64,000 nucleotides of DNA, taken from Membranipora membranacea. Its lineage: Eukaryota; Bryozoa; Gymnolaemata; Cheilostomatida; Membraniporidae. Of the stretch, positions 1 to 12,448 are shown piece by piece; positions within the stretch are counted from its first letter, which is position 1, and each line of letters opens with the position of its first letter. The notes under the pieces were generated by a model that worked only from the letters and a program-made list of their open reading frames with translations, was not told the DNA's origin and ran no database searches. Both the position numbers and the translations under genes were made by a program. The stretch covers positions 22,196,001-22,260,000 of the forward strand of contig OU612075.1 of NCBI GenBank assembly GCA_914767715.1, in the 5' to 3' direction.

Positions 1-2297
1 TTGGCAAGTAAGTTTGGTCAATGCAACGATGTTTAAACACAGAAAAATGTTTCTGTTCTGCAAGTTCTTTTATAATATAAGTACTCTGGGATGGTACCTT
101 GTCATAGATTGATATAATTAGTTGAGTTTTGTTGAGTTTTATCATCAAATCCGTTTTTACCATGTAATATTAAAAATGGATCACTGGTACTAACAATCTT
201 TCAGCTTACATAAAATCTTGTCACCGTATGACCATAAAAACTTAAAAAGCTATAAAAAGATAAGATGAGTACTCTATGATCAATCCTAATACATTGAAAA
301 ATAATATATATTACTGATCTGATTTGATGCTTCTTCTCAGTGTGACATCGCTTTTGTCTTAAATTGATGAGTGTATGAGTAGAAGTTTGTGTGGAGTCAT
401 TAAAAATAATGATGTTATGTTAAGGGTGGGTAGGATACTTTAAAGCTCACGAAAGTAGGAATCAGTGTGTAGCATGAGCATAGCAAGAGCAATTGAAAAT
501 TCTTCATAGCCTAACTCTGGAAGGTTTATATTGAGAGATTGTTTCTGAATTGATTCTAGTCTTTGTTTGTTTTTGTCAGATAGAATAGTGTACCATGATC
601 GGGCAGCATAGCTGATGATAGATCACATGTTTGAGAACAGAGTTAAAGAAATCTGAACAAAGTAATATACCTTGTTTACCAATTCAGATGCAATACAAAT
701 GCTTACAAAGATACATATAAAGTTCAGATGCTTATAAAGACCATTCAACATTGCAGACAAGCAAAGCAAAAAAAAACAGTTTTTACGGGAGAACTTTTTC
801 CCTGAAGAGACTGGTAGGTGCGCAAAACCGAACCACGAACTCACAAGCTACGAATCTTTAAAACACTGAACTCAGGATTATCCTCTCCTGCTTAAATCAA
901 TTTCCTCAAAGTTTAAATTATCAGTGGCCAATGAAATGTCATGTTTATGATAAGTGAAGAATAATATAACCGATATCAAACTTTGACTTTTAATAGAGCT
1001 CATTGCATCCTAACTAAGTGCACAAGCTCAAGGTCACTTGATAAAAAATTATGGAGAGCAAGATGGCTATTATGGGGTGTTTTCCGTGTATTATGACCCT
1101 GCCCAACCCAACATAAATGTTTCAGGTTTGAACTTAGGCCTAGAGTTTAGTAATTCACGCCACAGCTGCAATAGAGATAATAATAAAAAGAGAAATACAA
1201 AGATTTTATGGAAAATACGGCGAAATACTCCACCTTTCAATGAGGTATATAGCTTTACTTATGACTTAATAGGCATCTAAATATTATTGATACATTTTGA
1301 ACATGTTAAGAAAAGTCAGAAATGTATATTTAATGAAGATATATCTCTCTCTTCTGTAAATCTGATGTAAATTTTTGGTTTCTCAATGTTTTCTTCATTA
1401 GAGTTACCTCCCTTGTTTAAACAATTGTGTAAATATGAGAGGCAACTTTTCAACAGTACCTATGATTGTTAACAAAGAAAATTGAGTGCAATCTCCATAC
1501 ATCCTACCCTCCCTGGTTACAGGACAATGATGTTAATATTTTTCCACATTGTTGGCAAATAAATCAACTCGAATTTCTGTCATGACCTATACCACATATT
1601 GGTACCAACCTTGCAAGGTATTACTTAAAGTATTTGTATATATAATTTCTGCAGCCAGAGAGATACAAAAGAACAGACAAGACTTTTATACATCAACAGT
1701 GTTATAGCAATAAAATCTTCTCAAGCGTTCATCAATGGAGCATCAATATGTTCTGATCTAAACAGGTAAATTTATATCAATGAAACTTGTGTTTACCTGA
1801 ATATTTTTGTTCGCTCATTAGTGGCTTACCCCATAAACACAATAATAAACCGATAAAGACACAATACAGAGCATAAGCATAAAAGTGCTGTAGGCATAAA
1901 GTCCCCGAATAGCTTGTAGTAGCATTTCAACTTCCAATTTTGTCACTTTTTCAGATTTTCAGATTCATTACGTTGTAAAGGTTGACAAGGAATGCTTGGG
2001 GAATATCTTAGTTGAAATATCTGATTCATATATTCCTTTGAAAAGCCTGTTTATTAATCATTCAAAATGCATGTGGTATCAATCAGGATGAGGCTGTGAC
2101 TGTATACCAAATATAACATAATCATGACAAAGTCTAATTATTATCGTTTCCGCTTAAATTGTGCTTTTTCAGGTTCATATTTTCTAAATTGACATCATAG
2201 GAAGGATAACACATTGATACATAGGTTGTCAAATTCAAATTATTGACATGGAAACTAAATTTACTGCTAAATAGATTGGTGCCTATAAGGGGTATAT
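1..2297. other. AT-rich intergenic DNA, no supported gene
   Basis: I see no open frame with recognisable motifs or a convincing splice pattern. An open frame at 1038-1280 (+) is rich in Asn, Tyr and Lys and resembles nothing I know, so it is not called a gene. Confidence 0.5.
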
Positions 2298-2812
2298 AGA
2301 CAGTTTTCTGAGCTCTTATTTATGCCTCAATTCGGAGTTGTCCTCTCTCCAGTTTGGTACTTTTAACCCACACCGCATAGGAAAAACCTGCTGAAAGAGG
2401 TTTATCTTGTAAACTGCTAATGATAGGATAAAAATGATTTTTGATTCAGAGTCTGCACCATTGGAAACCCTTTGAGACAGGGTTTCCAAATCATTGGAGG
2501 CTTGAATGTTGATAAATCTTAATTTTAGTGACGAAAATCATGAAAATTTCTGCCAAATTGTCTGCAAAACAGGCAGAAAATGTTATAATTGACTATCCAG
2601 TTACTATAATTATTTCCCAAACTATGTCCATATGAGTTTTCAATGTTGCAGATTCTGAATCAAAAATCATTTTTATTCTATTATAACCGGTTTTCAAGAT
2701 AACCCTCTTTTCAGCACGTTTTCCCCATGCGGCGTGGGTTAAAAGTACCAAACTGGAGAGAGGTCAACTCCGAATTGAGGCCGAAATCAGAGCTCAGAAA
2801 ACTGTCTATTCT
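2298..2812. mobile_element. Foldback (MITE-like) element, arms about 160 bp
   Basis: The left arm (about 2298-2460) is the reverse complement of the right arm (about 2650-2812) with scattered mismatches and small indels. The outer ends read GACAGTTTTCTGAGCTC and its complement. A loop of about 190 bp separates the arms. TA dinucleotides lie just outside both ends, compatible with a TA target duplication. No transposase is encoded. Long terminal inverted repeats without coding capacity are the usual form of non-autonomous DNA transposons; the superfamily is not determined. Confidence 0.75.
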
Positions 2813-5800
2813 CTGTTCGTTGAGATTGGGCTAGCTCAATCATAGAATAAAAATGCATCGGATCTGAATCTTGTGATGTTAGTTAAAGCTCCCATGTGAA
2901 CACTTACCACATTTTTAGTTTCAGTTCTTTTATTCATTGAGTATCATGAGCAAAAATAAAAAATTAAATGTGACTATGCGTGGACTAGGAAACAAGCAAA
3001 ATATTTATTTATAGATAATGTAGTTTATATATAATTAAATTGCTTTGATTATATACTGTTTAAATAAGACATCAAGGTAATTTGGTATTTTTTTTAGTCT
3101 TGCAGATCCTAAATCGGAATATAAATTATAAAATTGCAGCTGCTTCATTGATAGGTAGTTTATATGTGTTATTTTGGTATGCTTTTAGTATTGACATGCT
3201 AAGAAGACAGTACCAACAGCAAGAAAATCCCTGTTCAACAATATTACTTCGACAAGAAAGTATGCCTTGTTATCTTATATCCGAGAATGAAGAACTGGGT
3301 TAAATAGAAGATATGAAAAGGGCAGCCTAATCTGAGAGTAAAGTCAGATCAAGTCACAAAACTGAGTCAGCACTATCCATCTGTACCTAATCCACAATTA
3401 TGTCTATTCTACCATTCTTAAGACAACACATTCTACACATTTTTGATGAAGGATACCACTACTACATTGTGATGCTTACAGACGCATTTTAACAATACAA
3501 GAGTAGGGCAAACAACTGACATGTGTTGAAGGTGGCTGCTAAGTAAGAGGTAGAGAGATTAACAAACTGCATAGGATAGGGTGTTATTTGTTTTCCATGA
3601 GTTTAAAAATTTTATAGCATGATGACGGTTTCTTTTTCTACCATCTGGTTACCTATACTCACTGAATATTGTAGGATAGGATAGGATAGAGTTTATACAG
3701 TCTCTGAGAAGAGAAATAGGTTAATTTAAGCTAATGGAAAATTGCTGATGTTACATAGATATAAAAAAAATAAAAGTATCAAAATAATAATATCACAACT
3801 TTAAAGCCTTTGCTCGGTAGCAGTTGCTACAAAGGCTCACACTTGCTCGCAGTGTTCTTTATCGATCTGATGGTAGGGGCTCTAACTCAGAGAGGGGGTT
3901 GTCAGTTCCTGTTGCAAACATGCGGATGCGTAAGGAACATACACATATTATACAGTGTCAATATCATCAAAAGTACAGTCCCCCAGTCTACCTGCTAGTC
4001 TGATAACATGATTGATGCTACTCTGGTCCAACATACATGACCATAAATCGTGCTGATATTGTACATAAAGCAGCATTCTATTAAGGTTGTATAAAGTTTT
4101 TCTCGAATATTTCTAACAATTCAAAAAAAAAGACAACTGTATCATGATAAAAATTTGTACCTTGCTTTTGCCAACAATATTCTCCGTGTTCAGTTAAAAA
4201 TTCAGCTTACTATCAAGTATTGTTCTAATATATTTAAAATTATCAAAGTACCCTTGCGAAAGCAGACTGATCTGTACAGTTGTATGAGCCAATGTTGTGG
4301 TAGTAGTGGTAGATTGTTTTATGTAACTCTATTGATACAGTTTTCCCTATGTATAGTGGTCCATACAGTGCATAGAGAACCATGAGTGATAGATAGATAG
4401 TAAATATAGATACATACTTTATACTTTTACTGCTCATAATAGTACATGGTGACATGGCTATCATAATAAGAGCGAGTATTACATAAAAACAAAACCAAGA
4501 TTTAAAATGTCTTGATAAAAGAAAGGAGTTCCAAAAACTTAAGTACAATATTAGTAAAATAATGTGTTTTTCATGCTCTGCGTTCTGTGAACCTTTATTA
4601 AAGTGTCAGTCAACTATTATTGGTTATAGTGGGAGCAAGAGTCGCTCCATTGTTAACAGCAGTACATGGTGTTTATTAGATATAAGATTATATGCAGTAT
4701 ATTTTGCTCCTGGCGATTGAGCAGGCAGATTTTCTGTTAGGAGTACCCTTGTCTATTCAGCAATAATTTTACTTGTATATATAATGTGAATCTGCATTTT
4801 ACTTATATTATTTAGAATGTAAAATTGTACACTCTCTAAATAAGAGTCACATGATGCCATTCAGGGGGGTAGGGAGTACCCCCTGACCCCCAGTCATATT
4901 TGAAGTTTAATTTATAAACTCCAGACTTTTGGGTTGATTGAATCTTGGAATGGGAAAGAAAATCTGGGACAGAGAAATATAACAGGCTGAATATAGCCTC
5001 AAACTAACCACTCACCTATGACCTTGAATGGGCCTAAGGACGCGGCAATATTGTTTTTACTAGGTTATCAGTGATTATAGCACTCTAAGGTTTTTTATTG
5101 GTGGAAATTGATACAATTTAGAGTTCAAATAAAGTTCCTGAAGCTTGAGGATCTGATTGAAATTGTTAGAGATATTATACAACACAGCTAACAGAACACT
5201 GAGCTAGTCCCTGAATGGCCTCAGCATGCCATTCCTCCATTCCAAGTATATACTCCTTGATTCCACTCTACCCAGTGAGTTATATTTGACAGCCAAATCA
5301 AAATAGAATCATCATATTATTATGAAGCAATACACATGGTCATTCCAAATTACAAACTGAGTACATGTCATTACACACTGCTGGTGGCCGTTGACTGCTT
5401 AGAGGACACAGGCCACCTTATAATACTAGTTGTGAGGGGTCTGTGGAGTGGGGAAGATGAGGAGACATCTCTAATTTTTTCACAAAGTTGGATTTCAACC
5501 CCAGATCAGTGAGTTGAACCCCAGATCTTTTCTACCCCAGATTTGGACTTGCCAATCCCAGATCCCAAACAACATTTGGGCTTCGAGCATATCTGGGGTT
5601 CAATGATAAACTCAAAGTGCCCCTGATGCCATTTTGTGCAAAATATGATGATGATGATGATGTCACATGACCTCTCCTTAAGCATGACTTAGAATTAAGG
5701 CACATAGTTTTTTTAATGATTTTGAAGACTAATTTTCAAGACAGATTTCTGATTGCATTACTATAAAACGCATATGCCCACTCTCGCTGTACTATTCAGT

Positions 5801-5940
5801 ATAGTTAGGTTATGCAACCCACCAGTGGTCCCTAGTTAGTATAAACATAATCGCCAATGCCTGACATTTCACAATTAGTTGGATTAGGTGATCGATGTTT
5901 GACACATTGTGATTGAGAGGCCGATTAGCAAGACACTATC
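2813..5940. other. Gene-poor DNA with simple repeats
   Basis: No gene is supported. An open frame at 3082-3303 (+) follows a T-run ending in AG and encodes one hydrophobic stretch; it could be a terminal exon, but nothing confirms it. AGGAT repeats occur near 3670. Repeated CCCCAGAT motifs occur at 5490-5600. A C/G-rich patch at 4865-4895 resembles one at 52370-52410. Confidence 0.35.
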
Positions 5941-5944
5941 TTGA

Positions 5945-6850
5945 TCGACCATAAATTTGTTGTCATAATCGTGTACAGTTTCAGTTCTCTTTTGTTTTCC
6001 ATATATACGGACCGGATTACATCTGAATTGAGCAATGTTACCATAATCAAGTATGCTGATGACACCTGTATCATTGGCTGCATTTCCAATCAACAAGATC
6101 TAGACTCATACTTTAACGAGATAGACAGGATTTCTAAGCAATGTTCTGGTTATGATTTTTTATTGAATGCCAGAAAAACTCAGGAAATGATATTTTCTAC
6201 TCAACGAACTAAGCCCCATACCCCTCCTATTGTTTTAAATGGTGAAAGCATTACTATGTGTGACAAAGTCACCTATCTTGGTATTATGTAAGATCAAAAG
6301 CTGCGGTTTGAAGAACACATTCAGTCTGTTGTGAGTAAAGCTGAGCAGCGAATGTATATTGTCAGGAATTTTGTACATCTTAGCACCAATACCCCTTGCC
6401 ACTATGTTATTTAAAGTTTTGTTGTTTCCCTGCTCACTTATTGTTTACCAGTATTATACACTACTATTTTTGCTAAAGACAAGAAACGTTTGAGCAAGTT
6501 TTTTGATCAGGCCTCAAAGCTCAAACTCCAAGTAGATGATCCCGACAGCCTTATGACTAAGCGTACCAAAACACTTGCCCTCCGATATATCCATGACGAT
6601 GACCACTTTATGAACAACTTTCTTGCTAAATGCCCCTCAGGCAGGTATCAAACAATTGAACACAGAAGTGCCCTTGGTAAAGACTGTTTTTGAGGCATGC
6701 TATCCATATTTTAAATGATATTCTCTTTTAATCATCCATCAGTGTTTAATCTTATTCTTCCTTGTATGTGCTGGCTCCTATTCAGTATGAACACCCTTAT
6801 CTCGCAACATATTTTTTTATGTTAGTGATAGAATACAATCAATCAATCAA
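5945..6850 (+). mobile_element. Decayed LINE 3' fragment (RT C-terminal half) with AATC tail
   Basis: The frame beginning near 5990 encodes the reverse-transcriptase box KYADDTCII (YADD active site), then a KT.EMIFS segment and a VTYLGIM segment, the usual order after the catalytic box in non-LTR retrotransposons. The frame is broken by a stop near 6290 and continues with stops to about 6700 through a region typical of the RT thumb and C terminus. The copy ends with AATC repeats at 6837-6850, a simple-repeat 3' tail. It is 5' truncated: no endonuclease or early RT motifs are present. The segment near 6415-6510 is similar to the relic at 10490-10590. Confidence 0.75.
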
Positions 6851-7086
6851 TTTCCCAGATAATCTCACTATGACATCATTGTTGACATTTTTCATTGGGC
6901 TAACTTAATTGAGATTCCCAAGATTATTCACAAACATAAGACACAGGATACACAACTCTTGTGGACAAAATACCATAATATTAATTCAAATGCAGACAGG
7001 CCTTATGTGTATACCTATAGTTCTATACATATTCATGTTTTTCATCAACTAGGCAATATGGTTGCACTTCTACTCAGACAGATAAA

Positions 7087-7144
7087 AGTTGAACCCGGGC
7101 CTCCCGCGTGGCAGGCAAGAATTCTACCACTGAACCACCGATGC
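7087..7144 (-). tRNA. tRNA-Gly(GCC)-derived fragment, 3' truncated (pseudogene or SINE head)
   Basis: Read on the minus strand, the sequence starts GCATCGGTGGTTCAGTGGTA and continues through a D arm, an anticodon loop with GCC and a variable region into GGGTTCAA of the T arm. This matches the conserved animal tRNA-Gly(GCC) sequence almost base for base. It breaks off in the T loop into TTTTATC, so the 3' half of the T stem and the acceptor strand are missing. It cannot fold as a complete tRNA and is best read as a pseudogene or a tRNA-derived SINE promoter. Confidence 0.7.
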
Positions 7145-7149
7145 TTGAT

Positions 7150-8640
7150 ATTTTTATAAAAACACTCCACTTAACAGGAATGTCTCCAAATTAGTGTGAT
7201 TGATACCTTTACGCAGCTTAACTATATAGTTGATAACTCACTTCTTGTGGTTAACTATATAATTAAGCGCACTTGTTGATAGTAAGCCTCTTGCGGTTAA
7301 CCAAGAGGATGCGCTGGTTGATTGATATGATGAAGTAATGTGATATTCAGATAATTATACCATACAACCTCAATAAATGGCTAATCATATACATCAAATA
7401 TCAATTTGATCACTGAAAAATGGACAACACTTTATAAATGAGCTTGCATCTCCTGACAATGCAAATGACAAAATATTTGTTACTGTAAAACCCTGTAATA
7501 AAGTCACCATGACTTATAAATGAAGGTGATACATGTTGAGTGCCCTATATCTGAATCATTATTTCCTTTTTGTCCGCCATAGACTTGTAAGAGTAAATTT
7601 TAATTACAGAGGTTATGTCTTTGACATGGTTCATAAGTGGTTTGAAGTCTGCGATGAATAATGAGCGTGTGGAAACACAGGGATTCACTTATAAGTCCGG
7701 TGACTTTAAAATTGGTTTTTATGTTTGCAGTCTTTGTCAGGAATTTCAACTTTGTCAGTTATCAAAATCTGAAATTAAGTCTTGGGCTTGAACATTACAG
7801 TCAACTATTCTGTACCACACATCCTTTTCAAACTTGAGTAGGCAGGGTCAAATAGTTACGCATTCCGTAAATTTTGCTGCAAAGAGATTCAGATTATTTC
7901 ACAGTTGTATCATGCACACCTACAGCAGTAATAGTCTATCTTCCTGTGGAATAGTTTGCTCTGTTCAGATAATCAATAATGATGAAGTTTTGGTTCCATT
8001 TGTTGGTCATACAATCATAGTTGATTAGTTCATTGTAGTTTATCAATGAGGCAATGTGGTCTGAAGACAAGTACTCAGATTAATTAAAATTAAAATTAAT
8101 TAAATACCTGTATGATGAAAAGAAAAACCAAACAAACCTTATATTTCATTAAAGTCAGGTTTTCCAGCTTTTCTGTAGTGTATAAGAACCCAGTTTATAA
8201 TAACTAATAGCAATTCTTTTGCTGTTGCTGAAGAAGTAAGTACTTGCCACAGACTGATAATTAATTGGTAGCTTACTCTGTGATTGTAAAGACACAGGGC
8301 ATTCAAATACTATTCATAACTTAACGTTATGTTGATTTCAAAAAGCCCAGGGGAGTTAATTACCTGATGTATTTTTTCTCTAGAGCTAATTTTGCTCATA
8401 TTGACCCTGTAAGTTCAAAGGTTAGGTCAAACAGTTCCAATGACTATTGATAACTGTTCATTAGGATGTAAATGTTGCCCTTTGGAGGTCACGAAAATAA
8501 CAAGCATTATATAATAATGGGAGGAGATCATTTTGTCAGGTATAACAAAAAAGGAAGCAAAATTGATATAATTATATGATAAAATTATTGACCAAAAAAC
8601 CTGCCAGATGCCAGATTTTTGGACTTTTCGTCTGCCTTAA
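7150..8640. other. AT-rich DNA, no supported gene
   Basis: No coding region, RNA gene or clear repeat was recognised here, apart from a short imperfect inverted repeat around TTAACTATATA at 7207-7265. Confidence 0.4.
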
Positions 8641-9290
8641 ATACTTAGTTTGAGGCTGCTCTTTTGTATCACATCTTATTCTCCATATTTTATTCTACCA
8701 TGTGAGCAATTTTCAGCTTTAGAATCCAAATATTGAGGAAGTTATGGCCTCTCAAACTTCCAGGGTGATTGCCTTCAATCGGCATTGGGAATAAGCGGAT
8801 GTTTCCCTTGGGGTACGTCACAACCATAGACATGTGTTTTGTCTATGGCCATACTTGTTATGAGTTAATACACTAATAATTACACAGATAAGATGATGAT
8901 CAAAACTCAGACCTGGGTCGGAATCGAACCCGGGTCCACATATCTATAGGCAACTAGGACCAACTAGGTGAGCTTGTAGACAATATAGCCCAGTGTTAGC
9001 GGCGTTGCCTGCAAAGCCATTTGGACCTGGGTTCGAAACCGTTACAGATCTGAACATTTTGATCATCAACATATTTATTAGTGTATCGTAATAAGTATGA
9101 TGGTTGTGACGTACCATAGGGATTGCCGGTTGATTCTTACTGCCGATATAGTGCAACCACCTTGGAAGTTTGAGAGGCCATAACTTCCTCAATATTTGGA
9201 TTCTAAAGCTGGAATTCACTCACATGATAGAATCAAATATGGAGAATAAGATGTGATACAAAAGAGCAGCCTCAAACCAAGTCTTTAAAA
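8641..9290. mobile_element. Long foldback element with internal tRNA-like boxes
   Basis: The left part (from about 8650, GTTTGAGGCTGCTC) is inverted at the right (to about 9280, GAGCAGCCTCAAAC). Similarity continues inward over most of the arm, including the stretch around TGAGGAAGTTATGGCCTCTC. Near the centre both halves carry a B-box-like motif: GAATCGAACCCGGGTCC near 8921 and CCTGGGTTCGAAACC near 9028. This suggests a composite of two opposed tRNA-derived SINE copies, or a foldback element that captured one. No protein is encoded; the 8944-9219 open frame lies inside the inverted repeat. Confidence 0.65.
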
Positions 9291-9429
9291 CCATCAGTGT
9301 CAGTATACTCAGCTCAGAACTTAAACATTTAGATTACAGAGATTCAATCTGGGTTTTGAGTTTCCTGTTAGGCAGAACACAAAAGTATAGTGAACAATAT
9401 ACTCAATATACAATATAAATCAATCACTA

Positions 9430-9660
9430 TTAACACCTACGATGATCAATTTGTATAACACATTCTTTTATCCACATTTAATTTATGGTATTGAATTTTA
9501 TGGTCATGCCGCAAATTGTCATCTTAATCAAATCTATTTACTTCAAAAATCAGCTCTTCGTGTCATACTCAAAATCCGCCCACGTGGTCATGTGACCTCT
9601 TTCTTCTCTGAGTATCAAATTATGCCCATCGAAATGCTTTTTAAATACCGCTAAATACTT
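9430..9660 (+). mobile_element. Short LINE RT C-terminal fragment
   Basis: A 70-codon frame encodes YNTFFYPHLIYGIEFYG followed by a LLQKSALRVI-like segment. This is the conserved post-thumb region of CR1/Jockey-type reverse transcriptases. No catalytic box is present, so this is a short relic. The copy stops at a TAA near 9654 and runs into unrelated GC-rich repeat sequence. Confidence 0.65.
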
Positions 9661-9729
9661 GCCTTAATGGGGAGTTAGAAATTCAAACCCCTGCTATTAC
9701 AGCCACTAGGTCGAAGGAAAAATTTGCCC

Positions 9730-9990
9730 CGAAGAGAGCCAACAACTGTAGAGGGGAGAGGTCAATGTTAACCACAGGTGTTTACCTGTGGAATTCACAC
9801 CTACTGGGGGAGGAGGGGGCGGCTCCTTCTGCTTTGCGTGGGAGGTTGGCGTCCTCGCTGTGGGGGTGTGGTTCGCTTCTTGTCGAGTAGGCTGCATGTT
9901 TGGGCTTGCCCTGGAGGACAGTAGCCTTCGTTTTCCCGATAATCAGATGGTCGCCATACTAGTCCTGGACTAATCTGACCATGCCGCTGC
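9730..9990 (+). repeat. GC-rich dispersed repeat, related to 30757-30995
   Basis: This GC-rich block starts with an AGAGAGCCAAC motif and ends with CGCCATACTAGTCCTGGAC. Both motifs recur in diverged form, in the same order and at similar spacing, at 30757-30995 in intron 7 of gene copy B. It follows a LINE fragment and may be a LINE or SINE 3' region. Open frames on both strands here are by-products of composition. Confidence 0.5.
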
Positions 9991-10264
9991 CTTATTTTAT
10001 TTCAATATTTTAGTCCCTTGATTTTAATTACAATAAATTGTTGCAGAAACAAAAAAAACCAAAAAAAAAACCACATGAACACCTCAATGACCTGTCCTAA
10101 GTCTGTGGGTATCTTCAGTGTTAGTTAATATAATAAGGTCAGAAAAGAGCAATTATTATACATGTTTAAAAATATGCTGTTGATACCTGTATCTGAACAT
10201 CTGTATCTGATCGTAATAATTAATTCAATGAGATCAAAACAGTTAAGTCAATGTGAAGAACTTG

Positions 10265-10735
10265 GATTACCACCTATGCAATACGAAGACCTGTAAGTCA
10301 AGCTCCAGGATTAAATGGTATTAAAATAGACTTTTACGACAATGATAAATATTTAGGAGTTCCTTTTGATAGCATATTGTGTTTTGGAAGTCATATAAAC
10401 AAATTTGCAACCAAAGGCAGGTAAAGGGTGTTTAACATCAAACTCTTTTGTATCAGAGTATAAAGTCTTTAGCCTGCATGTTATTCAAGAGTTTTGTTAT
10501 ATCACTTCTCACCTACCACCTACCCATTTTGTATTCCAGTATTTACTCCGAAGATATGAAAGATCTGGGGAATTTCTTCAAAAAAGGTGTCACACTTAGT
10601 TTAAGCGCTCAACGGTGCAAGATGCTGGTAGAGGCATTTCATTATCGACCACTTTCTTTTCTCCGTTTAAGTACTTACCCTAAGAATTTGGGAGTAATGG
10701 CACCATTTCAAAGAGGATAACTCCAAATATTTCGT
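10265..10735 (+). mobile_element. Decayed LINE fragment
   Basis: Pieces of frame encode NDKYLGVPFD (the LGV segment after the RT active site) and, from 10490, KSFVISLLTYHLPILYSS followed by a KDLGNFFKK segment. The second piece is clearly related to FVVSLLTYCLPVLYTT in the 5.9-6.9 kb relic, so the two derive from the same or closely related LINE families. Frameshifts and stops separate the pieces. Confidence 0.6.
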
Positions 10736-11194
10736 AAAATTGAGATGGAGCTACATAAAAAGACTGGTCATACAAGAGAAAAAGGTTCAAAAATGTCAAA
10801 CCACATCCCTAGGGCCAGATGCGGCCAACTGGCAAATTTCAAGTGGCCAACTTGCCCTTGTGATAATTCACGCGCAGCGCAATGCCTTGTGATCATTCAT
10901 GTGTGGCTCGAAAGTGTCTCTGATAAATTGGTGTCTTTTCTGACAAAATTATAAGTATTTTTGTACTACTGACTTGAGAAAAGAACTCGATAACATCAGT
11001 CTGCAAGCTGTCAACGCAAATCTGTTCACACTTCATGCAGTGTTTCGTTAGTTCTCAATTAAGATACCGTTCCCCCTTTGCAGACAGTTGGATCGTAAGT
11101 GACCAACACCATTGCCAAAAAAGCATGATATATGATACTCCTGTTATTGCCACTCATAACATACCAATCTCTCACATCTGATAAGCTTAGAGTA

Positions 11195-11375
11195 AATAGA
11201 AGAGGTTCAAATCCCACTGTCGCCGTTGGACTTCCGGGGTTAGGGTGGCTCCAGGTGGGGTTGATCCGCGAAGATATTGCAGCCTTGAGTTTGAGGGAAC
11301 TGATATCTTGCTGCCAATGTGTCGGGAAGCGGACTCTGCTTATACCCCTGATTTTGATCAACCTTTTAATGTAAC
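11195..11375 (+). mobile_element. tRNA-derived SINE, 5' truncated
   Basis: A B-box-like GGTTCAAATCCCACTG motif is followed by a body containing GAAGATATTGCAGCC and an end with TTTTGATCAACC. These match the SINE at 56496-56722 in order. The A-box part is not recognisable, so the copy is truncated or degraded. Confidence 0.55.
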
Positions 11376-11736
11376 AATTAAGCCAATTTAATGGTGGTAG
11401 GTTAGGCAAAAATTGTAGCCGATCATGTGTAATCTTGGAAGGATGAGACATAAATAGTCTTGTTCTCAAAGTACAGAGCTAAAAACCGTGATGACGTTTT
11501 CGAAACAAGTGAGCCTCTGCTATTCATGGCACAGTGTGGTGTGTATTTGGTTTGAGACATGGTGACAATGTTGAATATCCCAATAAGTAAATGTTTTCGA
11601 TCCATCAGGAGGTCATCATGTACCTGTTGTGCGTGCAAACATTAATGCATCATACTGCATGACGTAGACATGAATGACAAAATGACAAACTGCCTATTTG
11701 TTGTAAGTGTAAACTGTAACTTTATCCAACATCTAG

Positions 11737-12448
11737 ATAATTATCCCATCAATTTATCAGCAGTTTTATTGGCAGTCCATTTGGAAACATGTGATTGATT
11801 AATGATTTCGTGAACTAGGATGTGTCACCAAAAGGAGATTATCTAACCTGACATTGTTTCTTCTTACTGTCAGGTGCCATCAATCTTAATAATTTTGCCA
11901 GTTTCCTCCATGTGTTATGGTGTTGATGATTTCATACATACGTTGAGGAAATAAATTTGCCAGTTTTTTTGTTGTCATTGACATTAAACGTTTTTTTGGT
12001 TTGCTAATTGACGGCATGGTGATATGACAAAAATATTAGACTATATAATACAGCCATTTTCAAACACCGTATCATTCTATCAACTGCGCATAATTATCTC
12101 ATCAATTTATCAGCAGTTTTATTGGCAGTCCATTTGGAAACATGTAATTGATTAATGATTTCGTGAACTAGGATGTGTCACCAAAAGGAGATTATCTAAC
12201 CTGACATTGTTTCCTCTTACTGTCAGGTGCCATCAATGATCAATCTTAATAACTTTGCCAGTTTCCTCCATGTGTTATGGTGTGGATGATTTCATACATA
12301 CATTGAGGAAATAAATTTGCCGTTTTTTTCTTGTCATTGACATTAAACGTTTTTATGGTTTGTTAATTGACGACATGGTGATATGACAAAAATATTAGAC
12401 TATATAATACAGCAATTTTCAAACACTGTATCATTCTATCAACTGCGC
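11737..12448. repeat. Tandem duplication, two copies of about 353 bp
   Basis: Copy 1 (11737-12089) and copy 2 (12090-12448) are head to tail and nearly identical, both ending in CAACTGCGC. Copy 2 differs by scattered substitutions and a 6-bp insertion that repeats ATCAAT. No open frame spans it. Confidence 0.9.

Noticed and set aside
3082-3303. Small membrane protein
   Set aside because: A single hydrophobic stretch and an acceptor-like site upstream are not enough, and no partner exon, poly(A) context or homologous copy was seen.
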